64,000 bases of DNA, taken from the NCBI GenBank assembly GCA_026419835.1, contig JAOAKQ010000001.1:248001-312000 (forward strand), read 5' to 3'. The DNA comes from Sulfolobales archaeon (lineage in GTDB: Archaea; Thermoproteota; Thermoprotei_A; Sulfolobales; NBVN01). The position numbers and the translations under genes were made by a program. The notes beneath the pieces were generated by a model. That model was not told where the DNA came from, made no database searches, and saw only the letters and a program-made list of their open reading frames with translations. Position 1 is the stretch's first letter, and each line of letters starts with the position of its first letter. Shown here piece after piece: positions 53,034 to 61,408 of the stretch.

Positions 53034-53567
53034 GTTTTCGGCTACTTAATAGGTTCTAAGGTAGTAGTCTTCGACGTAGAGAAGGCCAGGTGCCTGTTCT
53101 CTCACGGATTCTACGGTAAGCCCGTAGGTGTGAGAAAGCCTAGGGAGGTCGATATAGAGCTACCCCTGGAACTCTCTCTGATTGAAGCCCTATTTCTATG
53201 CAGAGAAGGGGTTTTGAAGGTATTTTCGGGAAGTAGGGAAGTCGGTGTAGAAGAGCTCCAGAGCATTGTGCGCAGAGCCTTCAACAACTTCGAGGAGCTG
53301 TACGTAGTTTACGAAGATATGAAATCCCAAGGATTCACCGTTAGGTCGGCACTTAAGTACGGAGCCGACTTCGCCATATACAGAACTAGGCCGGGTCTAG
53401 AGCACGCACCATACTTAGTGAAGGTGGTATCCAAGAACCAGCTGCTGGACCCCGGCGATATAGTTGGCTGGGGCAGGATCTCGCATAGCGTTAGAAAAAC
53501 TCTACTCATAGCCGTTCCGGATAAGAATGAAGTCAGCTACGTAGTATTGAAGTGGTTCAAGCCCTAG
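53034..53567 (+). CDS. endA: tRNA-splicing endonuclease catalytic subunit EndA (no canonical start codon)
   Basis: Cuts tRNA introns at bulge-helix-bulge sites. The C-terminal catalytic domain has Tyr in [10 protein letters not shown], His in LEHAPYLV and Lys in [10 protein letters not shown], plus RPLELSL-like [12 protein letters not shown]. The first canonical start (GTG 53130) would delete the conserved [13 protein letters not shown]...GFYGKPVG N-terminal region that the open frame encodes upstream. Between the DUF47 stop at 53014 and 53130 there is no ATG, GTG or TTG in frame. The listed 53034 marks the coding limit suggested by homology, not a known start; ATA 53049 is another candidate. 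Confidence 0.85.
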   Translation, partial: VFGYLIGSKVVVFDVEKARCLFSHGFYGKPVGVRKPREVDIELPLELSLIEALFLCREGVLKVFSGSREVGVEELQSIVRRAFNNFEELYVVYEDMKSQGFTVRSALKYGADFAIYRTRPGLEHAPYLVKVVSKNQLLDPGDIVGWGRISHSVRKTLLIAVPDKNEVSYVVLKWFKP

Positions 53568-53623
53568 AGCTCCGCGGTACATTCGTATACCTAGATAAGG
53601 CTTCTAGTGAGTATCTTCGTAGA

Positions 53624-54169
53624 ATGACCCGAGTGGTAGTACTGAGACTAGGCCATAGACCCGGTAGAGATAAGAGAATAACAACTCACGTAGGTTTAGT
53701 AGCTAGAGCTTTCGGAGCTTCAGGCATAGTTATTGCTGATGTTAGCGATGAGCTCGTAGTTAGGAATTTGAGAAAGGTCTGCGAAGTTTGGGGTGGTAAG
53801 GACTTCCTAGTTACCGATGGTGTTAACTCCCTAGAGTACGTCGAGGAGTGGAGGAAGCGTGGTGGAGTGGTCGTTCACTTAACGATGTACGGTATTCACA
53901 TTGACGACGTAATCAGCGAGATCAGGTCTCTCAATAGAGACATGCTGGTTATAGTCGGAGCTTCCAAAGTGCCTAGAGCGTACTACGAACTAGCGGACTA
54001 CAACGTAGCTATAGGTCACCAACCTCATTCTGAAGTAGCGGCTCTAGCCGTATTCTTAGATAGACTGTATGGCGGTAGAGAACTAAAACTTATCTACTCA
54101 GATGCGAAGTTACGTATAGAGCCGAGTTTGCGCGGAAAGAAGGTGGTGATGTGTGAGCGGTCGAATTGA
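53624..54169 (+). CDS. trm56: tRNA (cytidine(56)-2'-O)-methyltransferase Trm56
   Basis: A SPOUT methyltransferase for C56 of the T-loop. The body matches the family throughout: [85 protein letters not shown] 53624 gives the family N-terminus; the frame extends to 53552 and overlaps endA, less likely. Its stop overlaps tfe by 17 bases. Cytosolic, part of the endA run. Confidence 0.93.
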   Translation: MTRVVVLRLGHRPGRDKRITTHVGLVARAFGASGIVIADVSDELVVRNLRKVCEVWGGKDFLVTDGVNSLEYVEEWRKRGGVVVHLTMYGIHIDDVISEIRSLNRDMLVIVGASKVPRAYYELADYNVAIGHQPHSEVAALAVFLDRLYGGRELKLIYSDAKLRIEPSLRGKKVVMCERSN

Positions 54170-54680
54170 AGGTCTATTGAAGTTTATTGAAGGTTACCTA
54201 GGTCCTGAAGGTGTGAAGGTGTTTCAAGCACTATTCAGTAGCGATAAAGAACTCGGTTATAGCGATATTATCGCTATGACAGGTTTAGACGAGCAGACAG
54301 TGAGGAGAGTGCTCTACGAACTCAACGACTTAGGTCTAGTTGTTTACAGGAGGTTCCAGTCCCCGGAAGATGGAAAATTCATCTACTACTGGTTTATAAA
54401 TTCCTACGGATTGAATCAAGCGCTTCTAAACAGGAAGAGAATGGCTTTGGAGAAGCTAAGAGCGAGACTAGATCATGAAGCTAAAACCGTATTCTTTCTC
54501 TGCCCGAACGACGGAATTAGACTATCCTTCGACGAAGCTGTAGAACTAGACTTTAAGTGCCCTAAGTGTTCTTCACTACTAGTACAGGAAGATAGTAATC
54601 CCTACGTAGACTCTCTGAGAAAACTAGTTGAAAAACTAAGTAAAGAAATTGAAGATGAGCGGAAGTCCACGTCTTCTTGA
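54153..54680 (+). CDS. tfe: Transcription factor E alpha subunit (TFE)
   Basis: The archaeal TFIIE-alpha homologue that helps open promoters. The N-terminal extended winged helix ([34 protein letters not shown]) and the C-terminal zinc ribbon (FFLCPND ... [10 protein letters not shown]) match TFE. 175 residues is the usual size. GTG 54153 overlaps trm56, and the 3' end overlaps the DNA methyltransferase start. Confidence 0.93.
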   Translation: MSGRIEGLLKFIEGYLGPEGVKVFQALFSSDKELGYSDIIAMTGLDEQTVRRVLYELNDLGLVVYRRFQSPEDGKFIYYWFINSYGLNQALLNRKRMALEKLRARLDHEAKTVFFLCPNDGIRLSFDEAVELDFKCPKCSSLLVQEDSNPYVDSLRKLVEKLSKEIEDERKSTSS

Positions 54681-55623
54681 CCTATTCTCAGGTGCTGGCG
54701 GGTTTTCCCGGGGTTTCAGAGATCTAGGCTACGAGGTCCTTCTCGCGGTAGATAACGATAAATCCGCAGCTAAGACTTACTCAGCTAACTTCCCCGGATC
54801 CCTAGTTGTTAATGAAGACGTTAGGAAGATATCCTGTGACGACTTTAGATACGCAATTGGTAGAATACCGGTAGACGTTGTAATAGGGTCACCCCCCTGC
54901 GAACCTTTTACAGCCGCAAATCCGCGTAGGCAGGGCAACCCTCTAGATAGGCTGTACTCAGATCCGGTCGGCACTCTAGTTCTAGAGTTCATTAGAGTAA
55001 TTGAATGCGTAAAGCCTAGAGTTTTCGTTATGGAGAACGTGCTGGGCATACTGGAGGGTGAGCTAAGGAAGGCTATTAAAGTAGAGTTCGCTAAAGCTGG
55101 ATACACCTCTATACACTACAATATCCTGAAAGCTGAAAACTACGGATCGCCTTCGAGGAGAACTCGCGTATTCGTATCTAACGTCAGGATAGATCCACCT
55201 AAGGTAGGCGTTAGGAGGACAGTGTGGGATGCTATTGGAGACCTACCAACACCTTCCCAAGACCCGGAGGTACCGAATCACGAAAACCCTCCATCTCTAA
55301 GCACTAAGAAGCTCAAGAAGGCAGCTAAGCTAGGATTTGGGAGAGCTCTGGTGATGTATAGAGGTTATAGAGGTAAGCTCTACCCAAACTTAATAAGGCT
55401 AGACCCTATGAAAACCGCTCCAACGGTTCTAGGCTCATCCAGGTTCATACACCCATACGAATTAAGACTACTAACCGTAAGAGAGCAGGCTAGGTTGATG
55501 AGTTATCCAGACGACCACGTCTTTTTTGGAGGTAGAGACGAGCAGTACAATCAGGTCGGCGAGTCCGTACCTCCAGTTCTTTCAAGTACTATAGCTAGGT
55601 ACCTACTGAAGTACTTGACTTAG
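54655..55623 (+). CDS. dcm: DNA (cytosine-5) methyltransferase
   Basis: A C5-methyltransferase of 322 residues with motifs in standard order: [25 protein letters not shown] (catalytic Cys), VI ENVLG, VIII SRRTRVFVSN, X NQVGESVPPVLS. The target-recognition region between VIII and IX is short. ATG 54655 lies inside the end of tfe, so the two are cotranscribed. No restriction endonuclease is adjacent: this is an orphan methylase. Its 3' end overlaps the opposing rpo8 gene by 29 bases. Confidence 0.92.
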   Translation: MSGSPRLLDLFSGAGGFSRGFRDLGYEVLLAVDNDKSAAKTYSANFPGSLVVNEDVRKISCDDFRYAIGRIPVDVVIGSPPCEPFTAANPRRQGNPLDRLYSDPVGTLVLEFIRVIECVKPRVFVMENVLGILEGELRKAIKVEFAKAGYTSIHYNILKAENYGSPSRRTRVFVSNVRIDPPKVGVRRTVWDAIGDLPTPSQDPEVPNHENPPSLSTKKLKKAAKLGFGRALVMYRGYRGKLYPNLIRLDPMKTAPTVLGSSRFIHPYELRLLTVREQARLMSYPDDHVFFGGRDEQYNQVGESVPPVLSSTIARYLLKYLT

Positions 55624-56041
55624 CTACCTTAAAGTACACCTTATCCATAAAGTTGAAGCCCGAGAGAGCTTCTTGCCTCACAGTTTCTACTACCACTACG
55701 TAGCCCCAGAGTGAGAGAACCATTTTATAGCTTGACTCGCCGCGCTTTAAGCTCATCACATAGCCCCAAGCAAGTAGGTCCACCCCCTTTCTAAACTCTG
55801 GCGCGTCTCTACTTATAGATACGGTAACCTCATCGTCACGCTTAAGCTTCAGTAACTTACTGTGAATATCGAACTTCATCTTTACATCACCGCAATCAAC
55901 CGTATACAGCACTACCTCCGGTATGTACGACTTCGCTACCTCAACTACTCTACACCTAACTTCTAGAAATCCCCGAGTTTGAAAACCAGTGCCTTCCGAG
56001 CGGACTCCAGCCTCTTCCAGCGACTTCTCATGAGCTACCAT
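55595..56041 (-). CDS. rpo8: RNA polymerase subunit Rpo8 (RpoG)
   Basis: 148 residues. The central KMKFDIHSKLLKLKRDDEVTVSISRDAPEF, AWGYVMSLKRG and the C-terminal FMDKVYFKV match crenarchaeal Rpo8, the RPB8 homologue known from Crenarchaeota and Korarchaeota. The N-terminal ~25 residues are extra. The assignment relies on weakly conserved sequence recalled from Sulfolobus and is a good but not certain match. It is transcribed alone, divergently from the tRNA half gene at 56.1 kb. Confidence 0.72.
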   Translation of the reverse strand: MVAHEKSLEEAGVRSEGTGFQTRGFLEVRCRVVEVAKSYIPEVVLYTVDCGDVKMKFDIHSKLLKLKRDDEVTVSISRDAPEFRKGVDLLAWGYVMSLKRGESSYKMVLSLWGYVVVVETVRQEALSGFNFMDKVYFKVAKSSTSVGT

Positions 56042-56108
56042 AGCTTCTCGACACTAGATAGATAAACTCGCTAGGACATATAAGCACCTACTAGAGGCGG
56101 TTGAGGTC

Positions 56109-56125
56109 TTCTATAAATTTATAAG
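56109..56125 (+). promoter_or_regulatory. Promoter of the tRNA half gene
   Basis: The AT-rich block TCTATAAATTTATAAG contains a strong TATA box centred near 56116. Start of transcription is expected about 26 bases downstream, at 56140-56143, directly before the GC-rich leader of the tRNA 3' half. The spacing would leave no room for a complete tRNA. Confidence 0.6.
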
Positions 56126-56145
56126 CTGATTAACTAACACAAACA

Positions 56146-56207
56146 AGGGGCAGCGGCCGAGCGGGAGATCCCCCGTGACCGGGGTTCGAATCCCCGCCCG
56201 GCTACCA
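56146..56207 (+). tRNA. 3' half of a split (trans-spliced) tRNA, acceptor end CCCGGCT-A-CCA
   Basis: The T-arm CGGGG-TTCGAAT-CCCCG (56181-56197), the variable GTGAC, a 3' anticodon-stem CCCCC and an acceptor CCCGGCT with A73 and encoded CCA (56198-56207) are perfect. No 5' acceptor (AGCCGGG), D-arm or anticodon precedes them. Instead there is a GC-rich leader (GGGGCAGCGGCCGAGCGGG, 56147-56165) right after the TATA box, as in trans-spliced tRNA 3' halves of Desulfurococcales and Nanoarchaeum. A1-U72 and A73 point to tRNA-Gln or initiator Met. Alternative: an attachment-site remnant left by an integrated element. Confidence 0.6.
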
Positions 56208-56219
56208 ATATACCCCGTT

Positions 56220-56519
56220 CTAGTAACCCGCTCTACCTTGAGCACGTCTTTCTACGTATATTGCCTTAACTACTAGAAACGCGCCGTCTTTCGGGCAGGT
56301 CCCGACGACCTTGCCTACGTAATCACCTTTCTCATGCTTTTTCGAGGACTCGTAATCGCATCTAAGGCATCCAACTACTTCAACCAGCTCCTCCCTCACC
56401 GCTCTGGACCTAGAGCTAGCCGCTGAGATAAGCCAGGGTAGTAGAGCCGTCAGTAGGAGTAGTGCGAAAGCTATTATTAGTGCCATTATCAGCGTGTCGA
56501 ACTGTTGGAGTAGCATCAT
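56220..56519 (-). CDS. Small membrane protein with zinc ribbon
   Basis: 99 residues: an N-terminal membrane helix (about 10-33) followed by a cytoplasmic zinc-ribbon-like domain with CLRCD and CPKDG. Its start overlaps the stop of the DUF1512 gene by four bases, so they are cotranscribed. I do not recognise a named family. The ribbon resembles those that bind nucleic acids or proteins. Confidence 0.6.
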   Translation of the reverse strand: MMLLQQFDTLIMALIIAFALLLLTALLPWLISAASSRSRAVREELVEVVGCLRCDYESSKKHEKGDYVGKVVGTCPKDGAFLVVKAIYVERRAQGRAGY

Positions 56520-57667
56520 CTAACACCCACAGTATTTCCTACACCTACAACTACTACAGTACCTCCCTCCCTGACTTTCTCCCTAATGACTTTCTTCACG
56601 AGTTCGTAGGATTTAACTACGCCTTCGTATATCTTCTTAGAGATCGGGCTGAGAGCTTCCACTTCGCTCATCTTAACTACTACCGCATCGATAGGTATCG
56701 AGTACTTGCTGGCAACTCTCTCCATAGCAATCTTCTCCGGGCCTATGTCACCTATAGCGGCTCCAGTGCCGTAAGCTACTTCACCGGATTCTTCACTCTC
56801 AAGTTTCAGAGCGGCGTCAACGGTGATTATCCTGTCGACAGCTCCTCCCAGCTCTTCGACTAGCTTTTCTAGAGCCTCCCCCGGCCAGCCGACGTTAGAT
56901 CCCGGACCCAATGCTTTAATAACGTATATCCTCCTTCCATCGACCTCAGTTTCGTATAGGTTGGTTCCATCAGATATCTCTCGCGACGTCTCCCGCCAGT
57001 TTACGAGCATTTTAGCTACTAGAGGACCGGCACTATCGCCTATGGGTATCCCAGCCGTGAAAGCATCTATAGAGTTCGCGTAGGCTCTAGCTATCTCCAC
57101 AAGCTCCGGCATTTGAATAGCTAACTGCATTACGAGTATCCAGTTGTTGTACTTAAGCCCTAGCTCCAGGTAGTGCCTAACTAACTTGTTCAGTAATCTA
57201 AGCACGCTAACAACTTCTAGAACTGTTTCAACTGAGTACTGAACACTTCTATCAGCACCGCCGAGAACTCTCCGCACGTACTCTCTAACAGAGCTTTCTC
57301 TTACTCTAATGAGGTGCTTGAACCTCCTTATTATATCCGTAGGTTCGATCTCCACGGGTCTAATGAGGAAGAAGTTGTCTATGAAGCCTTCGAGAATCTT
57401 GGACGGCTCTCTAATTCCAACACTGCTCATGTAGGCTACGGACTTCCTTCTCGCATCTACCTCCATCTCCTCTAGAGCGTACAGCTTTCTTCTAACGAAC
57501 GAGGAGAATCTCTGCAGCTGTATTCTCTGAGGTATGTCGGTGAAGTTCATGAGCAGTGACACTAAGAAGAGCAGCACGATTAAGTATGAGGCTATTTCAC
57601 TGCTTCCACTCACGACCTGCACCACGTATATAGGAGCAGCTACACTTTTAACTCCACCAACGGTCAT
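56516..57667 (-). CDS. DUF1512 membrane-associated protein
   Basis: 383 residues: one N-terminal membrane helix (about residues 24-41), a helical region with FTDIPQRIQLQRFSSFVRRK, then an alpha/beta domain with ALGPGSNVGWPGEALEKLVEELGG, KLESEESGEVAYGTGAAIGDIGPEK and a C-terminal VVVVGVGNTVGV. This is the pattern of archaeal DUF1512. No enzymatic role is established; the Gly-rich GTGAAIGDIG is loop-like. Coupled to the zinc-ribbon membrane protein. Confidence 0.75.
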   Translation of the reverse strand: MTVGGVKSVAAPIYVVQVVSGSSEIASYLIVLLFLVSLLMNFTDIPQRIQLQRFSSFVRRKLYALEEMEVDARRKSVAYMSSVGIREPSKILEGFIDNFFLIRPVEIEPTDIIRRFKHLIRVRESSVREYVRRVLGGADRSVQYSVETVLEVVSVLRLLNKLVRHYLELGLKYNNWILVMQLAIQMPELVEIARAYANSIDAFTAGIPIGDSAGPLVAKMLVNWRETSREISDGTNLYETEVDGRRIYVIKALGPGSNVGWPGEALEKLVEELGGAVDRIITVDAALKLESEESGEVAYGTGAAIGDIGPEKIAMERVASKYSIPIDAVVVKMSEVEALSPISKKIYEGVVKSYELVKKVIREKVREGGTVVVVGVGNTVGVR

Positions 57668-57721
57668 TTAGGGATGGAGCTTCTTCACCAGGTCGCTATT
57701 GGAGTCTTCAATCATCCCGAG

Positions 57722-57810
57722 TGCCGCCGCGGGGATTCGAACCCCGGATCTCCGGATCTCTCAGGCGACCGTATGAGTCCGGCGCTTTAACCAGGCTAAG
57801 CTACGGCGGC
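57722..57810 (-). tRNA. tRNA-Met(CAT), elongator type, with a 14-nt intron
   Basis: Acceptor GCCGCCG/CGGCGGC with A73, D-arm GCTT/AAGC, anticodon stem CCGGA/TCCGG, loop CTCATA...A (CAT), variable AGATC and T-arm CGGGG-TTCGAAT-CCCCG. A 14-nt intron (57771-57758) sits at 37/38; the mature tRNA is 75 nt. The G1-C72 pair argues against the initiator; tRNA-Ile with lysidine/agmatidine-type CAT is the alternative. CCA is not encoded. Confidence 0.88.
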
Positions 57811-57988
57811 ACTCCATAGATTTAGCTCTAAAAAACTTAAATAGCTTAACGAAGTCTCAGCGCGAGCTCGCGAGTTTCCACGCTCAAATTTTAGGCAGGG
57901 TACTAAAACCACTACAGTGAATGAGTTCAAGACCTGAAGATTTCAAAGCGATGGATTAGGGCGTACTTAGGTAGTGAAGTAGCTGGTT

Positions 57989-59272
57989 CTACAGCATCGA
58001 CTCGACTTTCACGACATCGAGTAGAACCGCTTCAGCACTCTTACCAATAACTTCTGAGAAGCTAGGCGTTGTCCTCCCCCCATCCCCGCTGATAAACTCT
58101 TTAACATAGAGTCCCCCATCCGTACTTACGAGTACCTCTAGAAGGTACTTAGATAGAACGTTTAAAGCAATGTCGTAGACTCTCCTGCGGCGAGCTACGT
58201 CCTTCCTTCTTCTTCTCAACACTCTCGTAGGAGTTCTTTGGTGAACTACCGTATTACTCAAACTCGAGATCTTCGAGATATCTTTTTCAGTAAGTCCTTC
58301 AGCTACGAAGACCACTACTCTATAGGTCTTCCTAGCACTCCTCGACTTGATCTCTCTTACGTACTCTCTCGTAGTTCTACCGCTAACTTCAACTCGAATC
58401 CACGGCGGTAGCTCTACGCTCTGAGAGCGGGCGCTCGAAAAACTGCGCCGGGTAGGGTTCTTTATTTCAATAGCCACCGGTCTTCCATCTCCAAGCATTC
58501 TAGCATCAGCATCTTCACGACCGGCAGCGTGCAGCACGAAATCTTCACCACCGAAGATCTTCGAGAACTCCGCGCAGATGTCGTGTATAGATAGCTTGTA
58601 CTTCCGAGACCCGTTCCTCCTATACCAGGGTAATTGAGATACGTATCTCCCGATCTTTACGTATCTTCCTCTTAGTAGGAGGGGTAGGGGTTTTAGATAA
58701 ACATCCCTACTCACTAGGTCTACGATAACTAGAACGTCCGGGTTTATGAAGTCGGGTGGTATCGATAGTTCCTTAGAGATGTACTTGCCAACAACTCTCT
58801 TAACTTCTCTACGCACGCTCTCCCAAGTATCGAGACCTAGTAATCCAATAACCTCCCGCTCTCTCTTTTCAAACTCCGAGCCAGTCTTAACTCCTACGAG
58901 AAAACCAGTTACTTCAAAACCTACTTCTCTAAGTCGTCTAACGGCTTTCTCCCCTAGTTCAACTATAACCCTATCTAGCTCGGACCTGCACACATAGCAC
59001 TGCCTCACCTCACCCCCGGGTGGGGCATGTACCGGTAGTCCACCATTTACTGCTAGAACTTCGAGTTCTTCTTTGCTCAACAATTCTTCACTAAGAAGCA
59101 TAGCCAGTAACGTCTTAATGGCTCTACCTCTCTCCGAGTTATCTAGACCTCTACCCAACCTAGCGAAGAGCCTGCCTAAGCAGCGGTCGCACAGTGGGAA
59201 CTTAAGTAGAACCCTTACGGATGCTTCAAGAACGCTACCGCAGCTTTTCCACTTACTCTCCAGAACCTCCAC
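57989..59272 (-). CDS. pus10: tRNA pseudouridine synthase Pus10
   Basis: Makes pseudouridine 54 and 55 in archaeal tRNA. The N-terminal THUMP-like accessory part has zinc-type cysteines (CDRCLGRLF, CYVC); the catalytic domain has GREDADARMLGDGRPVAIEI with the catalytic Asp, and RTPTRVLRRRRKDVARRRRVYD. 427 residues is near the family norm. It overlaps srp54 by 20 bases and is the third gene of the aIF5A/srp54/pus10 operon. Confidence 0.92.
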   Translation of the reverse strand: MEVLESKWKSCGSVLEASVRVLLKFPLCDRCLGRLFARLGRGLDNSERGRAIKTLLAMLLSEELLSKEELEVLAVNGGLPVHAPPGGEVRQCYVCRSELDRVIVELGEKAVRRLREVGFEVTGFLVGVKTGSEFEKREREVIGLLGLDTWESVRREVKRVVGKYISKELSIPPDFINPDVLVIVDLVSRDVYLKPLPLLLRGRYVKIGRYVSQLPWYRRNGSRKYKLSIHDICAEFSKIFGGEDFVLHAAGREDADARMLGDGRPVAIEIKNPTRRSFSSARSQSVELPPWIRVEVSGRTTREYVREIKSRSARKTYRVVVFVAEGLTEKDISKISSLSNTVVHQRTPTRVLRRRRKDVARRRRVYDIALNVLSKYLLEVLVSTDGGLYVKEFISGDGGRTTPSFSEVIGKSAEAVLLDVVKVESML

Positions 59273-60611
59273 CTAGTTTACTCAGGTCTAACCCCTTGAG
59301 CCTGATCTTCCCCCTCTTCAAGTCTCTCAACATTTTATTCACTAGCTCGTAGTAGTTGAGAAGTTCTCTAACTTCACTAATAGACCTACCGGACCCTACG
59401 GCGATTCTCCTAGCTCTACTCTTATCTACTAGCTCTGGGTTATCTAGCTCTCTGTACGTCATAGAGTCGATTATACTTACCCACACATCCATCTTCTTCT
59501 CACCTCCTCTAAGCACCTCATCACCTATCTTCAGCATGGAGAATCCGGGTACTAAGTCGAGGATCTTCCTCAGAGGACCTAGTTTCTTAATAGACTTAAG
59601 CTGGTGGTATATGTCCCGCATACTCATCCTACCGATAGCTACCGCCTTCTCGAGCCTTCTCCTAATCTCATCACTTTCTTCAATAGCTCTAAACTTCTCT
59701 AGAAGACTCTCAATATCCCCCAACCCAAGTATTCTAGCAACGAACTTCCTGGAATTGAATACCTCGAAGTCTTCGAGCTTCTCGCCATCACCTATGAACT
59801 TTATCTTAGCGCCAGTGGCGGTTACAGCGGAGAGAGCTCCACCACCTCTAGCTGTACCATCCAGCTTAGTGATAACTATAGAACCTATGGGAGTCCACTC
59901 GTGGAACTTCTTGGCTAAGTCGAAAGCTTTCTGACCTATCGATGCGTCTACTACGAGCACTACTTCCGAAGGCTTTATAGATTCAGCAATGTACTTCATC
60001 TCCTTCAGTAGGTCCTCCTCCTTCCCATAGCCATGCCTACCGGCAGTATCGACTATAACTACGTCGCAGAAGTACTCATTCAGTAGAGTCTTTATCGATT
60101 TTTTCGCTATCTCAATAGGGTCCCCACTTCTCTCTCCATAGAACGGAACACCGATCGAGTCAGCAATCTGCTTAAGCTGGTCGTAAGCGGCCGGTCTATA
60201 GACGTCCGTCGTTGCGAGACCTACTCTATACCCCCGCTTCTTATAGAAGAGAGCTAGCTTACCGGCCGTAGTAGTTTTTCCACTACCCTGAATACCGACC
60301 AGCAGTACTATCCACGGAAAGCTCTTTGGAAAAGGTTCCGGAGAGGTATCACCCCCGAGTAGCTTTGAGAGCTCATCGTACACTATCTTGATGAACCACT
60401 CTTTTCTCAGAACTCCGGGGGGAGGTTCTTCCTTAAGCGCTCTCTCCTTAATTCTAGAGGTAAGCTCTGAAACTACTCTTACGTTAACGTCAGCTCTAAT
60501 CATTTCCTTCTGTAGTTCCTTTACGAAGATACCCACAGCTTCTTCGTAACTCTCCGAAGACCTTAGAAACGAGGAAACCAAGTCTCTAATCTTACTGAAG
60601 ACCGTGGACAT
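59253..60611 (-). CDS. srp54: Signal recognition particle protein SRP54
   Basis: The GTPase that recognises signal peptides with 7S RNA. N, G and M domains are in order: G1 GIQGSGKTTTAGKLA, G3 DTAGRHGYGKEEDLL, G4 TKLDGTARGG, then the M domain with LVPGFSM, DSMTYRELDNPELVDKSRARRIAVGSGRSISEV. 452 residues is complete. The start lies 17 bases after the aIF5A gene on the minus strand. The SRP RNA itself was not found in this window. Confidence 0.96.
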   Translation of the reverse strand: MSTVFSKIRDLVSSFLRSSESYEEAVGIFVKELQKEMIRADVNVRVVSELTSRIKERALKEEPPPGVLRKEWFIKIVYDELSKLLGGDTSPEPFPKSFPWIVLLVGIQGSGKTTTAGKLALFYKKRGYRVGLATTDVYRPAAYDQLKQIADSIGVPFYGERSGDPIEIAKKSIKTLLNEYFCDVVIVDTAGRHGYGKEEDLLKEMKYIAESIKPSEVVLVVDASIGQKAFDLAKKFHEWTPIGSIVITKLDGTARGGGALSAVTATGAKIKFIGDGEKLEDFEVFNSRKFVARILGLGDIESLLEKFRAIEESDEIRRRLEKAVAIGRMSMRDIYHQLKSIKKLGPLRKILDLVPGFSMLKIGDEVLRGGEKKMDVWVSIIDSMTYRELDNPELVDKSRARRIAVGSGRSISEVRELLNYYELVNKMLRDLKRGKIRLKGLDLSKLGGGSGE

Positions 60612-60628
60612 GACTCTTCCTTAAGTTC

Positions 60629-61030
60629 TCAGGATTTAAGTACTCGCATTATTTTTCTAGTACCCATAACCTCCCAGTACTCAACTTCACTCCCGTTTCT
60701 AATCCTACTAGCTATACTCCCCTCACTAGGAAGCTCTACCTCGAAAGTCTCGTAGGTCTCTAAATCCATTAGCTGAACTCTGCCACCGAGAGTAGCTATA
60801 ACCTGAGCTGCCTTCTTCACAACTATTGGAACTTCAACTCTCTGATCTACCGGTGCTACGAGAGTTTTTCGAGAACCACTGAATATACCTATAGCAACTA
60901 CGTGAGCTTTAGCACTACCGTGCTTACCCGTCTTAGCCTTCGTAATTTCAACTATTCTACAGGGCTCTCCATCGATGACTATGTAGCTCCCCTCTCTAAG
61001 CTCCCCCAGTTCAGCGTACTCAACACTCAG
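60629..61030 (-). CDS. eif5A: Translation factor aIF5A, apparent CTG start
   Basis: Relieves ribosome stalls. The full protein is 133 residues: [21 protein letters not shown], the hypusine loop [10 protein letters not shown] (modified Lys in the centre), then the OB-fold [21 protein letters not shown]. The first canonical in-frame start (GTG 60820) would remove the hypusine domain. The frame begins right after TAG (61033-61031), with CTG 61030 preceded by a strong GAGGTGAT ribosome site. CTG (or another non-canonical codon) is thus the apparent start. The gene precedes srp54 by 17 bases. Confidence 0.9.
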   Translation of the reverse strand: MSVEYAELGELREGSYIVIDGEPCRIVEITKAKTGKHGSAKAHVVAIGIFSGSRKTLVAPVDQRVEVPIVVKKAAQVIATLGGRVQLMDLETYETFEVELPSEGSIASRIRNGSEVEYWEVMGTRKIMRVLKS

Positions 61031-61096
61031 CTAAATCACCTCAACTATGCAGCTCTTTAAAACTTTAAAAGTCTCGCTGAATCTATAGTACACGGC

Positions 61097-61171
61097 GCCG
61101 CGGTAGTATAGCCCGGCCTAGTATGCGGGCCTGTCGAGCCCGTGACCCGGGTTCAAATCCCGGCCGCGGCG
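61097..61171 (+). tRNA. tRNA-Asp(GTC)
   Basis: A complete 75-nt tRNA: acceptor GCCGCGG/CCGCGGC with G73, anticodon stem GGGC-type with loop CTGTCGA (GTC), variable TGAC, T-arm CCGGG-TTCAAAT-CCCGG. No intron and no encoded CCA. It is divergent from aIF5A with about 66 bases between, which share AT-rich promoter sequence. Confidence 0.95.
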
Positions 61172-61408
61172 CTTCAACACTATAGGTAGTTCTTAAACTA
61201 CTCCCTAGGCAGCTGAGAACCAGCCGCACTTTATTGTTGCGCATTCTCAGTTACCAAGGTCTTTATTTTGAAATAAAGTTAAATAGATTTCTTAAGTTTT
61301 CTTTAAGGTGAAAACCGGGACTGAGTGAAAACAAATAAGTAGGTTATTAGGGGTATGGGTATGGGGGGATACACTTAAATTTACAGTTATGAGGGGGTAC
61401 TATGGGAG

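Noticed and set aside
53552-53623. N-terminal extension of Trm56
   Set aside because: It overlaps endA and lies before the family N-terminus; ATG 53624 fits homologues better.
56130-56207. A complete tRNA gene at this position
   Set aside because: No 5' acceptor strand, D-arm or anticodon arm complementary to the 3' half exists within 100 bases upstream; only the 3' half is supported.
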